A stretch of 64,000 nucleotides of DNA from Streptomyces sp. NBC_01451 (GCF_036227485.1 NZ_CP109479.1:4278001-4342000), one strand, 5' to 3'. Shown: positions 43,625 through 56,671, numbered from the stretch's first letter. Numbers and translations: made by a program. The notes: generated by a model from the sequence alone, not told the origin.

Positions 43625-45034
43625 ATGCCCGTACCCGTACCGCGGCAGAGAGCGATCCCGGCCCTGGAGAACGGTCAGGCGCCGGCCCCGCCCATGCCCG
43701 GAGCGACCTCCACGGGCATCACCGGCCCCGGCCCCGGCACCCCCTCCGCCGGAGCGGCTCCGCACGCACAGAAGCCCACCGGCACGGACCCCGCTGACGT
43801 CGCCGCCAACGCCGCTTCCTCCCTCACCGCCCCCGGCACGCATCTGACCCTGCTGCTGATCCAGGACGACCCGGGCGGCTCGCCCGTCGTGCCCGAGCTG
43901 CTCGACGCGTCGGGCAAGCCGATACGCGTCCGTACGGCACGCAACCTCACCGAGGCCGCGCGGCTGCTCACCGACGACGTCCACTGCATCCTGCTGGACC
44001 TCGCCCTGCCCGCGCCCCACCACGCCGAGGACGGCAACGACGACGAACTGGCGGTGCTGAAGCACGTACTGCGGCTCGCGCCCCGGCACGCCGTCCTAGC
44101 GCTCACCGCCTCAGGCGACGCCGAGCGCGGTACGGAGGCGGTCCGCGTCGGCGCCCAGGACTACCTCTTCCGCGACGAGCTGGACGGCCGGCTGCTGAGC
44201 CGCGCGATCCGCTACGCCGTGGAGCGGAAACGCTCCGACAGAGCCGAACGCCGGCTCACCGAGTCCCGGCTGCGGGCCCAGGAGAACGCCCGCCTGGAAC
44301 GCGGCCTGCTCCCCACCCCGCTCCTCGACGGCTCCTCACTGCGCTTCGCCGCCCGCTACCGCCCCGGCCGCTCCCGCGCCCTGCTCGGCGGCGACTTCTA
44401 CGACACGGTCCGCACGCCCGACGGCACGGTCCACGCGATGATCGGCGACGTGTGCGGGCACGGTCCCGACGAGGCGGCGCTCGGCGTGGAGCTGCGCATC
44501 GCGTGGCGCGCGCTCACCCTGGCGGGCCTGTGCGGCGACGCGCTGCTGGGCACACTGCAACAGGTCCTCGAACACGAACGTGAGAGCGACGAGATCTTCG
44601 CGACGCTCTGCACGGTCGACATCTCGCCCGACGGCCGCACCGCGGGCCTGTGCCTGGCCGGTCACCCGGCTCCGCTGCTGGTCCGCCCGGCACCCGGGCT
44701 CTCCGGCTCTCCCGCCGTCGCCGAACTGCTGCCCTACGACAACAACGGCCCGGCACTGGGTCTGCTGCCGGGGGCACGCTGGCCTCGTACGCAGGTGCGA
44801 CTGGGGGCCGAGTGGACGCTGATGCTCTACACGGACGGTCTGATCGAGGGCCATGTCGGCGTGGGCAGGGAACGGCTCGGCCAGGACGGCATGGTGGCGA
44901 TGATCCGCCGCCAGCTGGCACAGGGCCTGCGCGGGGAGGACCTGCTGCGGGCGGCCGTGAGCGAGGTCCGCGAACTGAACGGCGGAGAACTGACGGACGA
45001 CCTGGCGGTCCTGCTGCTGGACCGCCAGGCATAG
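43625..45034 (+). CDS. Response-regulator-linked PP2C phosphatase (SpoIIE/RsbU type)
   Basis: A 469-residue protein. A disordered Pro-rich N-terminus (1-65) precedes a receiver domain (LLLIQDDPGGSPVVPELLDA; phospho-acceptor D in CILLDLALP; LTASGDAERG) and a linker helix, then a PP2C domain with metal motifs LLGGDFYDTVRTPDG, GDVCGHGPDEAALG and TDDLAVLLLDR. Proteins of this layout dephosphorylate anti-anti-sigma factors and so control stress sigma factors. No partner antagonist gene is adjacent. ATG 43625 was chosen for its ribosome-binding site. Confidence 0.85.
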   Translation: MPVPVPRQRAIPALENGQAPAPPMPGATSTGITGPGPGTPSAGAAPHAQKPTGTDPADVAANAASSLTAPGTHLTLLLIQDDPGGSPVVPELLDASGKPIRVRTARNLTEAARLLTDDVHCILLDLALPAPHHAEDGNDDELAVLKHVLRLAPRHAVLALTASGDAERGTEAVRVGAQDYLFRDELDGRLLSRAIRYAVERKRSDRAERRLTESRLRAQENARLERGLLPTPLLDGSSLRFAARYRPGRSRALLGGDFYDTVRTPDGTVHAMIGDVCGHGPDEAALGVELRIAWRALTLAGLCGDALLGTLQQVLEHERESDEIFATLCTVDISPDGRTAGLCLAGHPAPLLVRPAPGLSGSPAVAELLPYDNNGPALGLLPGARWPRTQVRLGAEWTLMLYTDGLIEGHVGVGRERLGQDGMVAMIRRQLAQGLRGEDLLRAAVSEVRELNGGELTDDLAVLLLDRQA

Positions 45035-45126
45035 CCCGCCGACTACGGCTTACGGCATACGACTTACGGGCTCCAAGCGCCGGGCTGCGGGCTGCGGGCT
45101 GCGGGTCAATGCCCCTTACCCGCGGG

Positions 45127-45486
45127 TCAACGACCGCCGTTGTACGGCCCGTACGGCCCGTCACTGCTGGAGCCGCCACCCCTGCGGCTGCGCCCGCCGC
45201 CCGGGAGCCCGCGCAGGGCCGGTCGTACGTCGACCATGTACACGATCGTCGCGACCAGGCCGATGATCGGCAGGAACGACAGGATCTCGAAGATCAGGCT
45301 CACCACGAAGGCGAGCCCGAGGATGACCAGCCAGAACGGCTTGGTCTTCTTGTCCGCCGCACGATAGGCATCCTCGCGGCGCACGGCGGCGTCGAAGAGC
45401 GCGAAGCCGCTGAAAAGGGTAAAGGCCGTGCTCAGCAGCCACATGAACCCGTTGAACCCTTGCATCAGCACTACGTCCACCACCAA
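45127..45486 (-). CDS. DUF2516 family membrane protein
   Basis: A 119-residue protein with two membrane hairpins (GFNGFMWLLSTAFTLFSGFAL and PFWLVILGLAFVVSLIFEIL, IIGLVATIVYMVDVRPAL) and a basic Gly/Ser/Arg C-terminal tail. DUF2516 is an actinobacterial family of unknown role. Start: GTG 45486 is used; ATG 45465 (MQGFNGFMWLL) is equally plausible. The gap before it (45035-45126) has heptad repeats CGGGCTG. Confidence 0.82.
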   Translation of the reverse strand: MVVDVVLMQGFNGFMWLLSTAFTLFSGFALFDAAVRREDAYRAADKKTKPFWLVILGLAFVVSLIFEILSFLPIIGLVATIVYMVDVRPALRGLPGGGRSRRGGGSSSDGPYGPYNGGR

Positions 45487-45546
45487 GCTCGGTCAGTTCG
45501 TACGTCCGGTCACCGTACCCGCAACCGCAAACCCGCTACCCGTCAA

Positions 45547-45579
45547 ACGGGCCGGGCACTCATGGAGTGCCCGGCCCGT
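45547..45579 (-). terminator. Terminator of the HbhA-like gene
   Basis: ACGGGCCGGGCACTC (45547-45561) pairs perfectly with GAGTGCCCGGCCCGT (45565-45579) around ATG, after the gene ending at 45646 on the minus strand. Confidence 0.9.
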
Positions 45580-45645
45580 CCTCGTACACGCTGTTTCACC
45601 CGTTCGGCTCTGCCGAGCGGCTACGCGCCTGGCCTGCCCGTATGC

Positions 45646-46332
45646 CTACTTGGCGGGCGGGGTCGTCTTCTTGGCGGCGGGCTTGCGGGCCGGAGCCTTC
45701 TTCGCGGCGGGCTTCCTGGCAGGCGCGGGCTCGACCTTGGCCTCGACGGGAGCCGGGGCGGCGGGGGCCGGCACCTTCTCCTCGGTCGCGACCTTGACCT
45801 CGACCGGCTCGGCCTTCGGCTCGACGGCGATGGCCAGTTCCTCGATCTCCTCGGCGGCCTCGCCGCGCCAGGTCTTCACGGCCTGCTCGCCGTGCTCGGC
45901 GACCTTCTCGTACGTCTCGCGCGCCTTCACGGCGTACTCGGCGGCGACACCGACACCGCGCAGGGCGAGGTCCTGGGCGCTCTCACCGAGCTTCTTCAGG
46001 TCGGCGTCGATGGTGGAACCGAGCTTCTTGAAGTCACCGTCCAGCGTGCTGATGAACTCGCCGACCTTGGTCTGGATGGTCTCCTGCGCCTCCTTGGCAC
46101 GGCCGGCAGCCTTCTCCTGCGCCTCCTTGGCGCGAGCGGCGGCCTTCTCCTGAACCGCCTTCGGGTCGGTACCGCGCACGGCCTCGATCCGGGCCGGCGC
46201 CTCGGCACGCAGCTGCTCGACCAGAGCGGGCACCTTCTTGGCCTGCTGAAGGGCGAGGTCGGCGGTGCCGGCGGCGAAGTAGAGCGGCGTGGGGTCGCTG
46301 AAGGTCTTGCGGAGGTCGTCGGTGATGGCCAT
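45646..46332 (-). CDS. HbhA-like helical protein with Lys/Ala/Pro-rich tail
   Basis: A 228-residue protein. Residues 1-165 are amphipathic helices with heptad and 11-mer character (ALQQAKKVPALVEQLRAEAP, KAVQEKAAARAKEAQEKAAG, DGDFKKLGSTIDADLKKLGE), like the mycobacterial heparin-binding haemagglutinin HbhA and other apolipoprotein-like actinobacterial proteins. The tail repeats PARKPAAKKAPARKPAAKK. Relatives bind lipid inclusions, glycans or nucleoid DNA; in Streptomyces the role is not fixed. ATG 46332 has GGGAGGA at 8-14 nt. It lies 95 nt downstream of an XRE regulator on the same strand, a conserved pair in mycobacteria as well. Confidence 0.85.
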   Translation of the reverse strand: MAITDDLRKTFSDPTPLYFAAGTADLALQQAKKVPALVEQLRAEAPARIEAVRGTDPKAVQEKAAARAKEAQEKAAGRAKEAQETIQTKVGEFISTLDGDFKKLGSTIDADLKKLGESAQDLALRGVGVAAEYAVKARETYEKVAEHGEQAVKTWRGEAAEEIEELAIAVEPKAEPVEVKVATEEKVPAPAAPAPVEAKVEPAPARKPAAKKAPARKPAAKKTTPPAK

Positions 46333-46427
46333 GGTGATGGTCCTCCCGGGTTGCTTCGAACTGAGGGTTTGGGGTTTCCGTGAACGTCGGGCCGGTCCCG
46401 ACCAGTGCGTCTGACGCGTCTGGTGCG

Positions 46428-46976
46428 TCACCCGGCCGTCTGCTGCGGGTCGGCGTCGCTGCCGGTGCCTATGTCTGTATCTCTGCCTGTATCGCTGCCT
46501 GATTGCCTGTCCGGGTCTCCGTGAGCGCCCCCCGGAACGCCCGGCACGGGGACGTCCGTCGAAACGGGAGCACTGCCCGGACCGGCAACCTCTGAGACGT
46601 CGGACACCTCGGACACCTCGGCGATCTCGAACCCGTTCTCCTTGCGAAAGGACTCGTAGATCTGCAGCAGCACCTGCTTCTGCCGTTCACTGAGCGTGGG
46701 ATCGGCAAGGATGGCGGCACGCGTCTCCACCTCGTCCCGGTCCCGCTCGGCGTCGAGGATCCCGGCCCGCACATACAACGTCTCGGCGGAGATCCGCAGC
46801 GCCTTGGCGACCTGCTGCAACACCTCCGCGCTCGGCTTGCGCAGCCCGCGCTCGATCTGACTCAGATACGGATTCGACACCCCGGCGGCATCGGCGAGCT
46901 GCCTGAGGGACAGCTGCGCGGTGCGCCGCTGGTCGCGCAGGTACTCACCAAGATTGCCGACGTTGAGCGTTGCCAT
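46428..46976 (-). CDS. XRE-family transcriptional regulator
   Basis: A 182-residue protein. The helix-turn-helix at 8-62 is LGEYLRDQRRTAQLSLRQLA, DAAGVSNPYLSQIERGLRKP, SAEVLQQVAKALRIS. A helical extension (TLSERQKQVLLQIYESFRKE) and a disordered Ser/Asp/Gly tail follow. The helical tail is like that of mycobacterial regulators next to hbhA. Three TTGCAA copies just upstream suggest self-regulation. ATG 46976 gives MATLNVGNLG. Confidence 0.88.
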   Translation of the reverse strand: MATLNVGNLGEYLRDQRRTAQLSLRQLADAAGVSNPYLSQIERGLRKPSAEVLQQVAKALRISAETLYVRAGILDAERDRDEVETRAAILADPTLSERQKQVLLQIYESFRKENGFEIAEVSEVSDVSEVAGPGSAPVSTDVPVPGVPGGAHGDPDRQSGSDTGRDTDIGTGSDADPQQTAG

Positions 46977-46985
46977 GCATCCAGC

Positions 46986-47026
46986 TTGCAACACCCCTGC
47001 TAACTATTGCAAGCGCCTGCTTGCAA
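46986..47026. promoter_or_regulatory. Candidate operator: three TTGCAA boxes
   Basis: TTGCAA at 46986-46991, 47007-47012 and 47021-47026, the last two within GCAAGCGCCTGCTTGC (47009-47024), a perfect 6-bp palindrome. They lie 10-50 bp upstream of the XRE gene start. Confidence 0.5.
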
Positions 47027-47197
47027 AAGTGCGCTACGCCACGTCGGCCGTCGTCTGAGCCCGAGCACGACAGGTGTCGCATTTGCACGACAACTGTCGC
47101 CATCCGGGTCCGGCCACCTTGCGCAGGTGCTCTTGGGACGCCCTCCACGGGTCGCCGGGAAGCGGCGTTGTCGGTGGGCTCTGCCAGGGTGTCCGCC

Positions 47198-47701
47198 GTG
47201 GACGAACTGGTGGAGCGTGTCGACGATCAAGATCGCGAGCTGGGGGTGGTGGTCAGCCGCCGGGAGGCCATCCGGGAGGGCTGGCTGCACCGGGTCGCAG
47301 TGACGGTGTGTCGTGATGAGCGGGGGCGGATCCTCGTCCACCGGCGGTCGGAGCAGCTCTCGCGCTTCCCCGGGCTCTACGAGGTCGTGGTCGGTGGCGC
47401 CGTGGATGTCGGCGAGTCCTATGAACAGGCCGCCGCGCGGGAGCTGGCCGAAGAGCTGGGCATTCGTGTGCTGCCGCGCCTGCTGTTCACGTTCCTCAAC
47501 CGCAGCGGTTTGAGCCCTCACTGGCTCGGCGTGCACGAAGCCGTGGTGCCGGACACGGTGGCCGCCGATCCTGACGAGGTCGCCTGGCACGGCCGGCTGA
47601 CGGAGCCGGAGCTGCGGTCGGCCCTGCTGGAGTGGCGCTTCACTCCCGACAGCCACGAAGCCTTCAGCCGGTATCTCGCGTTCCGGGCCACGCGGTCCTG
47701 A
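47198..47701 (+). CDS. NUDIX hydrolase
   Basis: A 167-residue protein with a complete Nudix box GGAVDVGESYEQAAARELAEELGI (GX5EX7REUXEEXGU), preceded by GWLHRVAVTVCRDERGRILV and followed by LFTFLNRSGLSPHWLGVHEA. The N-terminal VDELVERVDDQDRELGVVVSRREA and the length resemble the isopentenyl-diphosphate isomerase-like/YfcD Nudix branch rather than MutT; substrate unknown. GTG 47198 starts the N-terminal extension; GTG 47189 is also possible. It stands at the left edge of a region rich in broken genes. Confidence 0.86.
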   Translation: MDELVERVDDQDRELGVVVSRREAIREGWLHRVAVTVCRDERGRILVHRRSEQLSRFPGLYEVVVGGAVDVGESYEQAAARELAEELGIRVLPRLLFTFLNRSGLSPHWLGVHEAVVPDTVAADPDEVAWHGRLTEPELRSALLEWRFTPDSHEAFSRYLAFRATRS

Positions 47702-47749
47702 CCCTTGCCCGCCTCGCGGGCCGGGAGGCCTGCTTGAGGCCAACGCGCC

Positions 47750-47936
47750 TTGTGGGAACGGCTGTTCGTGACAGGGGGCTACGGATGCTTGATCGACCAC
47801 TTCGACGGCACCGACCTCTCCTGGGAGGCGGAGGACGCCGTGATCAGGACAGGGCAGGAGGTGTTCGCCGGGCTGCCGGCCGAGGTGGGAGATCCGCAAC
47901 GAGGCCCGCGTGCACCCCAGTCCCGCTCCTCTCTGA
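47750..47936 (+). pseudogene. Nucleotidyltransferase remnant
   Basis: The frame from about 47795 reads HFDGTDLSWEAEDAVIRTGQ EVFAGLPAEV; after an extra G near 47889 the reading continues in another frame as EIRNEARVHP before a stop (47934-47936). These two pieces together form the D-D-x-D/EVEIRNxARVHxWY pattern of a nucleotidyltransferase family common in actinobacteria. Start and C-terminal part are missing, so it is a decayed fragment. Confidence 0.55.
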
Positions 47937-48020
47937 GCACGTACGGCTTGGTCCCGTTCACCGACACGGTGACGAGGAACGGCCTTGCCCGCAAGGACCT
48001 GGTCCTCGCATCATCTGCGG

Positions 48021-48599
48021 ATGGACGACACGCCGAGCCGCCTCCCGACCGCTCTGCCCGTGTTGCGCTCCAGGGCGCGCGACGCGGGCTTCACCATGTC
48101 AAGCGAGGACCGCACTGGAAGTCTCCTGGCAGCACTCGCCGCCGCCCGGCCCGCGGGCCGGATCCTCGAACTCGGCACCGGAGCCGGTGAGGGCACCGCC
48201 TGGCTCCTCAGCGGCATGGACCCCGCCTCCCGCCTGACCACCGTCGAACTCGACCCCACCATCCAAGCCATCGCCCAAGAGCAGTTGGGCGCCGACCCGC
48301 GGGTGACCTTCGTTTCCGGGGACGGCGGCACCTGGCTGGAGGAGTTCGCCGGCATCCCCTTCGACCTCGTCTTCGCGGACACCTGGCCAGGCAAGTTCAC
48401 ACACCTCGACCGAGCCCTGGACCTCGTGGCTCCCGGCGGGACCTACCTGATCGACGACCTCTCCCCCCAGCCCGGCTGGCCGGAGGGCCACGAAGCCTCC
48501 GTCAAACGCCTTCTGGCCGAACTGGACGAACGCGAGGACTTCCGATGCGTCCGCCTGGCATGGGCAAGTGGACTGCTGATGGCCGTACGGACAGCCTGA
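48021..48599 (+). CDS. O-methyltransferase family protein
   Basis: A 192-residue SAM-dependent methyltransferase of the class I O-methyltransferase type: motif I GRILELGTGAGEGTAWLL, acidic ribose contact TTVELDPTIQAIAQEQ, VTFVSGDGGTWLEEFAG, FDLVFADTWPGKFTHLDRAL and APGGTYLIDDLSPQP. The metal-binding D and the loop for a catechol-like acceptor are consistent with the family. ATG 48021 follows the nucleotidyltransferase remnant. Substrate unknown. Confidence 0.82.
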   Translation: MDDTPSRLPTALPVLRSRARDAGFTMSSEDRTGSLLAALAAARPAGRILELGTGAGEGTAWLLSGMDPASRLTTVELDPTIQAIAQEQLGADPRVTFVSGDGGTWLEEFAGIPFDLVFADTWPGKFTHLDRALDLVAPGGTYLIDDLSPQPGWPEGHEASVKRLLAELDEREDFRCVRLAWASGLLMAVRTA

Positions 48600-48850
48600 C
48601 GGCCGGGAGTCGCCCGCGATCACGAGCCCTCCAGCGTGCTGGCGCTCCAGCGTTCTAGCGTGACGGGGCTCTCGGGAATCGGCCAGTGCCGCTCGTCGCC
48701 TCAGCCGTATCCGGCGCTCAACGGAGTGAGGAACTTCGACGAGCACCGTGCGTGCCTTCGGCCGGGTTCGCCGGCTTGTCGAGGGTGTGGGTCATGCCGG
48801 ACGGACAGAATGCCTTCGGGGTCCCCGCAGCAGCCGTCTACGCTCTCGGC

Positions 48851-49320
48851 ATGCACCGCAGGGATGTCACGCGGGACGACGGCACGTGGGCGGGCCTGTC
48901 CCTGGACGTGCAGGACCGCCACCAGCCGGGGCTGTGCGTGTTCACTGCCGGTGCGCAGCTGCTGGTCTCCCAGATGTCGCAGCCCGTGCTGCTCGCCGTC
49001 GTCGATGAGCAGCACGAGGGCGTGGACTTCTGGCGCACCGATGCGTACCGCTCCTTCGTCCCGCCCTTGCGTGCCGATACGGGCCGTGCGCTGGCGGGCA
49101 GCCCGGAACGGTGGGCCCACCGCTTTGCGCAGTACCTCATCGACTCGCCGGGCAGCCCGTTGCACGAGGGCCGGTGGCTGCTCTCGTGCGAGAGCCCGCT
49201 CCGGCGCTGGCCAAGGCCGTGTACGACGGCACCGACGCGGACGCCGAGACATCCCTCGCCACCGGCCTGAACTGGGTCCTCGACACCGTGGCCGCCAAAC
49301 TCACCCGGCCGCCGGCGTGA
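48851..49320 (+). pseudogene. Hypothetical protein with an internal frameshift
   Basis: From ATG 48851 (6 nt after -10-like TACGCT) the frame reads HRRDVTRDDGTWAGLSLDVQ, LCVFTAGAQLLVSQMSQPVL and WAHRFAQYLIDSPGSPLHEGRW, then degenerates to Arg/Pro/Thr. In another frame the sequence continues naturally as REPAPALAKAVYDGTDADAE, TSLATGLNWVLDTVAAKL, to the stop at 49318-49320. The crossing is near 49175-49200. It is a broken gene or a sequencing indel. Family not recognised. Confidence 0.6.
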
Positions 49321-49343
49321 CACTCCGCGTCCGCGGAACGCGA

Positions 49344-49378
49344 ACGGCCCGCCGTTTCGGGGGAAAACGGCGGGCCGT
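49344..49378 (+). terminator. Hairpin after the frameshifted gene
   Basis: ACGGCCCGCCGTTT (49344-49357) pairs with AAACGGCGGGCCGT (49365-49378) perfectly. A further inverted pair, ACCGTCACGG (49383-49392) and CCGTGACGGT (49419-49428), follows. Confidence 0.85.
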
Positions 49379-49467
49379 ACTGACCGTCACGGTGCCACAC
49401 CCGTCGGTTACGCGCACGCCGTGACGGTGAGATCGCAGCCACCCGGGATCTGACCCCGGACAACGGA

Positions 49468-49500
49468 CAGGGCCCGTCCGCTGTGTGCGGACGGGCCCGT
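49468..49500 (-). terminator. Terminator of the tRNA-like gene
   Basis: GGGCCCGTCCGC and GCGGACGGGCCC form a perfect 12-bp stem, immediately beyond the 3' CCA of the tRNA-like gene on the minus strand. That placement supports expression of the tRNA-like transcript. Confidence 0.75.
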
Positions 49501-49503
49501 ATA

Positions 49504-49576
49504 TGGAGCGCTGGGCAGGCCTTGCACCTGCATTTCCCCGCAGGAAGCGGGGCGTCTTTCCTTGGACGACCAACGC
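49504..49576 (-). tRNA. tRNA-like gene, anticodon TCC by position (Gly), encoded CCA
   Basis: Minus strand: acceptor GCGTTGG pairs with CCAGCGC in all seven positions (one G-T); a 3-bp D-stem GTC/GAC holds an 8-nt loop with GG; the anticodon stem CCCCG/CGGGG holds CTTCCTG with U33 and TCC at 34-36; a 4-nt variable loop; T-stem GCAGG/CCTGC with loop TGCAAGG; discriminator T then CCA. Departures from a normal tRNA are G at position 55 of the T-loop (instead of T) and T at position 37. The rest is well formed and a terminator follows directly. It could be a functional unusual tRNA, a decayed tRNA or a tRNA-like RNA. Confidence 0.5.
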
Positions 49577-50022
49577 ACAGCCAGCCACCCCGAGTTGCGG
49601 CGACCAGTTCAAGATCAAGTCTAGCGCACACGGCCCAGCACTTTGGTCACAGGCAGGCCCTGCCGTCGCCGAGCCGGTCCTCGACCGAAGCCGGGCGGAA
49701 GTCGCGCGGCAGTCGGGCGAAAGTCCCGGGGTCCCGGGGCAGTCGGGCGGCGAACCGCTCCGGTTCCAGGGGCCTCCCGGTCAAGGGCGCGCGGTGGGGC
49801 GGCTGTTCGGTGAGGTGCTGATCGCCTCTCAAGGTCACCGGGCCGGACAGGCGTGACGGCCCCGGCAGGCCTGGCGGGCAGGCAAGCAGGCAGGCAGTGA
49901 GTGAGTGCGTCCGCAGGCAAGGGGTGCGTACCGCAGGGCGGTCGGCGCGTGCCGCACGGCAGTCGGTCGCTTCGGCCGGATCGACCGGCCAGTGCCTGCA
50001 CCAACCAGGGCCTGCCGGGCCG
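49577..50022. other. 446-bp gap, no supported gene
   Basis: Short minus-strand frames (for example LEPERFAARLPRDPG, about 49660-49790) look like a worn gene remnant but have no start. 49861-49905 is low-complexity GGCAGGCAAGCAGGCAGGCAGTGAGTGAGTG. I see no promoter-terminator pair. Confidence 0.4.
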
Positions 50023-50514
50023 TCAGTTCCGCCAGGGGCGCGATCTCGGGCGCCAGCCCGGGACAGCCTGGCGGTAGCGTTCGTATTCCGCGCCGAAGGT
50101 ACGCAGCAGGGCGGGCTCCTCGTACCACCTCGCGAAAGCCCACATGGCCGTCCCGGCGAGCAGGGCGTACGCCAGCAGGACCGGTCGGGCCAGCAGCAGT
50201 CCCTGCCCGGCGATCACGGTCACCACCGCCACGTACATCGGGTTGCGTACGTACCGGTACAGTCCGCCGACCACCAAGTGCTCGGTCCTCGCCACCGGTG
50301 CCGGGGTGCCCAGCCCTTCGGCCACGAACCGCGCGAACGCGTGGACCAGCACCACCGCGCCCATGGTCAGTGCGACACCGCCCGGCACCCGTAACGGCAA
50401 CCACCAATGGCCGGCCTGCCAGCGCGTCAGCCACCAGGGCACCAGCCCGGCCACCGTCCCCGGAGCAAGTGCCATGAACACCGAACTGCCCACGGCTGCG
50501 GCCGACTTGCGCAT
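50023..50514 (-). CDS. Isoprenylcysteine carboxyl methyltransferase-like membrane enzyme, with a TTA codon
   Basis: A 163-residue integral membrane methyltransferase of the ICMT/PEMT type. Spans include GSSVFMALAPGTVAGLV, VALTMGAVVLVHAFARFV and LLAYALLAGTAMWAFA. The SAM-binding signature is LYRYVRNPMYVAVVTVIAGQ (RNPxY), and the C-terminal acceptor motif is EEPALLRTFGAEYERYRQAV. Bacterial members methylate lipids or small metabolites. One Leu (in LPLRVPGG) is encoded by TTA (50392-50394 on the minus strand), making it a possible bldA-dependent gene. Confidence 0.82.
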   Translation of the reverse strand: MRKSAAAVGSSVFMALAPGTVAGLVPWWLTRWQAGHWWLPLRVPGGVALTMGAVVLVHAFARFVAEGLGTPAPVARTEHLVVGGLYRYVRNPMYVAVVTVIAGQGLLLARPVLLAYALLAGTAMWAFARWYEEPALLRTFGAEYERYRQAVPGWRPRSRPWRN

Positions 50515-50855
50515 TCAGCCAGCATGGCCGCAGCACGCCTTGGCGTAAACCGGTGGAAAGGGACAGGCAGACGGGTGGACAGGTGGACAGGTGGACGGGC
50601 CAAGCCGAGCAGCGCGCCCCCGGCCTCGCGCAGCTCGACGGCTCCCGGCTCGCCCAACACAATCGCCAGGCCCGGTCACACACCACCTCGCCGACCTTCC
50701 GACAGTCCGCACCCGGTTTCCGCCCGGCCGGCCTGGTGGGGAGGAAGGGGCCGTCCGGTCCTCGGCGGAGGGACGGCTCACCAGTCTCCGTCCACTATCT
50801 GTACCGGTTCCTGCACCTGCACCTGCTCCTGATCCCGGCCCGCGGCAGGATCCGG
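50515..50855. other. 341-bp gap, tandem GGTGGACAG repeats
   Basis: 50562-50599 repeats GACAGGCAGACGGGTGGACAG then GGTGGACAGGTGGACGGG. No gene with codon bias is found on either strand. Low-complexity CACCTGCACCTGCTCC occurs near 50812. Confidence 0.4.
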
Positions 50856-51215
50856 TCAGCCCCTGACGATGCAGAACGGATGGCCGGCCGGATCGGTGAG
50901 GACCCGTGCCTTGGTTCCGTGGGGCTGGTGGTCCGGTTTGGCCGCGCCCAGCTCCAGGAGGCGGGCCTCGGCCTCCTCCAGGTTCTCCCCGACCTTGAAG
51001 CAGATGTGAAGCTGCTGCGGAACGGTCTGGTCGGGCCAGCGCGGAGCCCGGTAGCCGTCGACCCGCTGGAAGCCGATGAAGAGTCCGTCCTCACCGTTGA
51101 GACCCGCGAAGTCGGCGTCCGACTTCGGGTGCAGTTCGAGGCCGGTGGCCTGCTGATAGAACGCCGCCAGAGCCGGCGGATCAGGGCAGTCGAGTGTGAT
51201 CGCGCTCAGCCTCAT
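50856..51215 (-). CDS. VOC-family (glyoxalase/bleomycin resistance-like) protein
   Basis: A 119-residue single-domain VOC protein (MRLSAITLDCPDPPALAAFY, GLELHPKSDADFAGLNGEDG, LHICFKVGENLEEAEARLLE, ARVLTDPAGHPFCIVRG). It has the two-module beta-alpha-beta-beta-beta layout and probably binds a small molecule as a dimer. ATG 51215 was chosen as the family start. Its neighbour upstream is the rifampicin monooxygenase gene on the same strand, but 128 bp separate them. Confidence 0.84.
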   Translation of the reverse strand: MRLSAITLDCPDPPALAAFYQQATGLELHPKSDADFAGLNGEDGLFIGFQRVDGYRAPRWPDQTVPQQLHICFKVGENLEEAEARLLELGAAKPDHQPHGTKARVLTDPAGHPFCIVRG

Positions 51216-51343
51216 CTGTAGCGGCACGACGCCTCCGGGCCGATCAGTGGAGTTCCGCCATTGCTTTGACTCCGCCGACATTACTTTGACTCTGCCGATG
51301 CAGGATTCTGGAGGCGCCTGCCCGCGGCAGGTGAGGCAGGACC

Positions 51344-53722
<2,379 letters not shown>

Positions 53723-53732
53723 CTTTGACGGC

Positions 53733-54143
53733 ATGGACATCGCACTGCAGTACTGCCACATCACCGTCAACGACCCCGACGAGGCGCTCGCCTTCTACCG
53801 CGACGCACTCGGCTTCGAGGTCCGCAACGACGTCGCATCCGGCGAACACCGCTGGGTCACCCTCGGCAGCCCCGCGCAGCCGGACCTCGAAATCGTCCTC
53901 TCCGAACCGCACGCGGGCCGCTCCGCGGCCGACGGCGACGCCCTGCAGGAACTGCTCACCAAGGGTGTCATGCCGATGTTCGTCTTCCGCACCGACGATC
54001 TCGACGCCATGTTCGAGAAGGTACGGGCATCCGGCGCCGAGGTGCTCCAGGAGCCCATGGACCAGGGATGGGGCCCGCGCGACTGCGCGTTCCGCGACCC
54101 CTCGGGCAACCTGGTACGGATCTCGCAGAAGCCGAAGGGCTGA
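53733..54143 (+). CDS. VOC-family protein
   Basis: A 136-residue VOC protein (LQYCHITVNDPDEALAFYRD, ALGFEVRNDVASGEHRWVTL, PMFVFRTDDLDAMFEKVRAS, DCAFRDPSGNLVRISQKPKG) with metal-ligand-like H9 and E near 126 replaced by R, so possibly binding without catalysis. The -10-like TAGCTT overlaps the TAG stop of the AraC gene, giving its own leaderless promoter in addition to read-through. The AraC partner is the probable regulator. Confidence 0.86.
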   Translation: MDIALQYCHITVNDPDEALAFYRDALGFEVRNDVASGEHRWVTLGSPAQPDLEIVLSEPHAGRSAADGDALQELLTKGVMPMFVFRTDDLDAMFEKVRASGAEVLQEPMDQGWGPRDCAFRDPSGNLVRISQKPKG

Positions 54144-54250
54144 GGACCGGGCCAGGGACCGGACCAACGGCCGGGTCGTGAACCGGGCCGGCTGTACGGC
54201 GGGAGCAGCCCGCGGCGGCCTGTAGGAAACCCAGACGAGACGGAGACCCG

Positions 54251-56671
<2,421 letters not shown>

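Noticed and set aside
47632..48237. 201-residue frame overlapping the NUDIX end and the methyltransferase start
   Set aside because: It overlaps two better-supported genes and has Arg/Pro-rich antisense-like composition.
49621..50004. 127-residue minus-strand frame in the accessory gap
   Set aside because: Arg/Pro-rich with no domain or start signal; treated as intergenic or a worn remnant.
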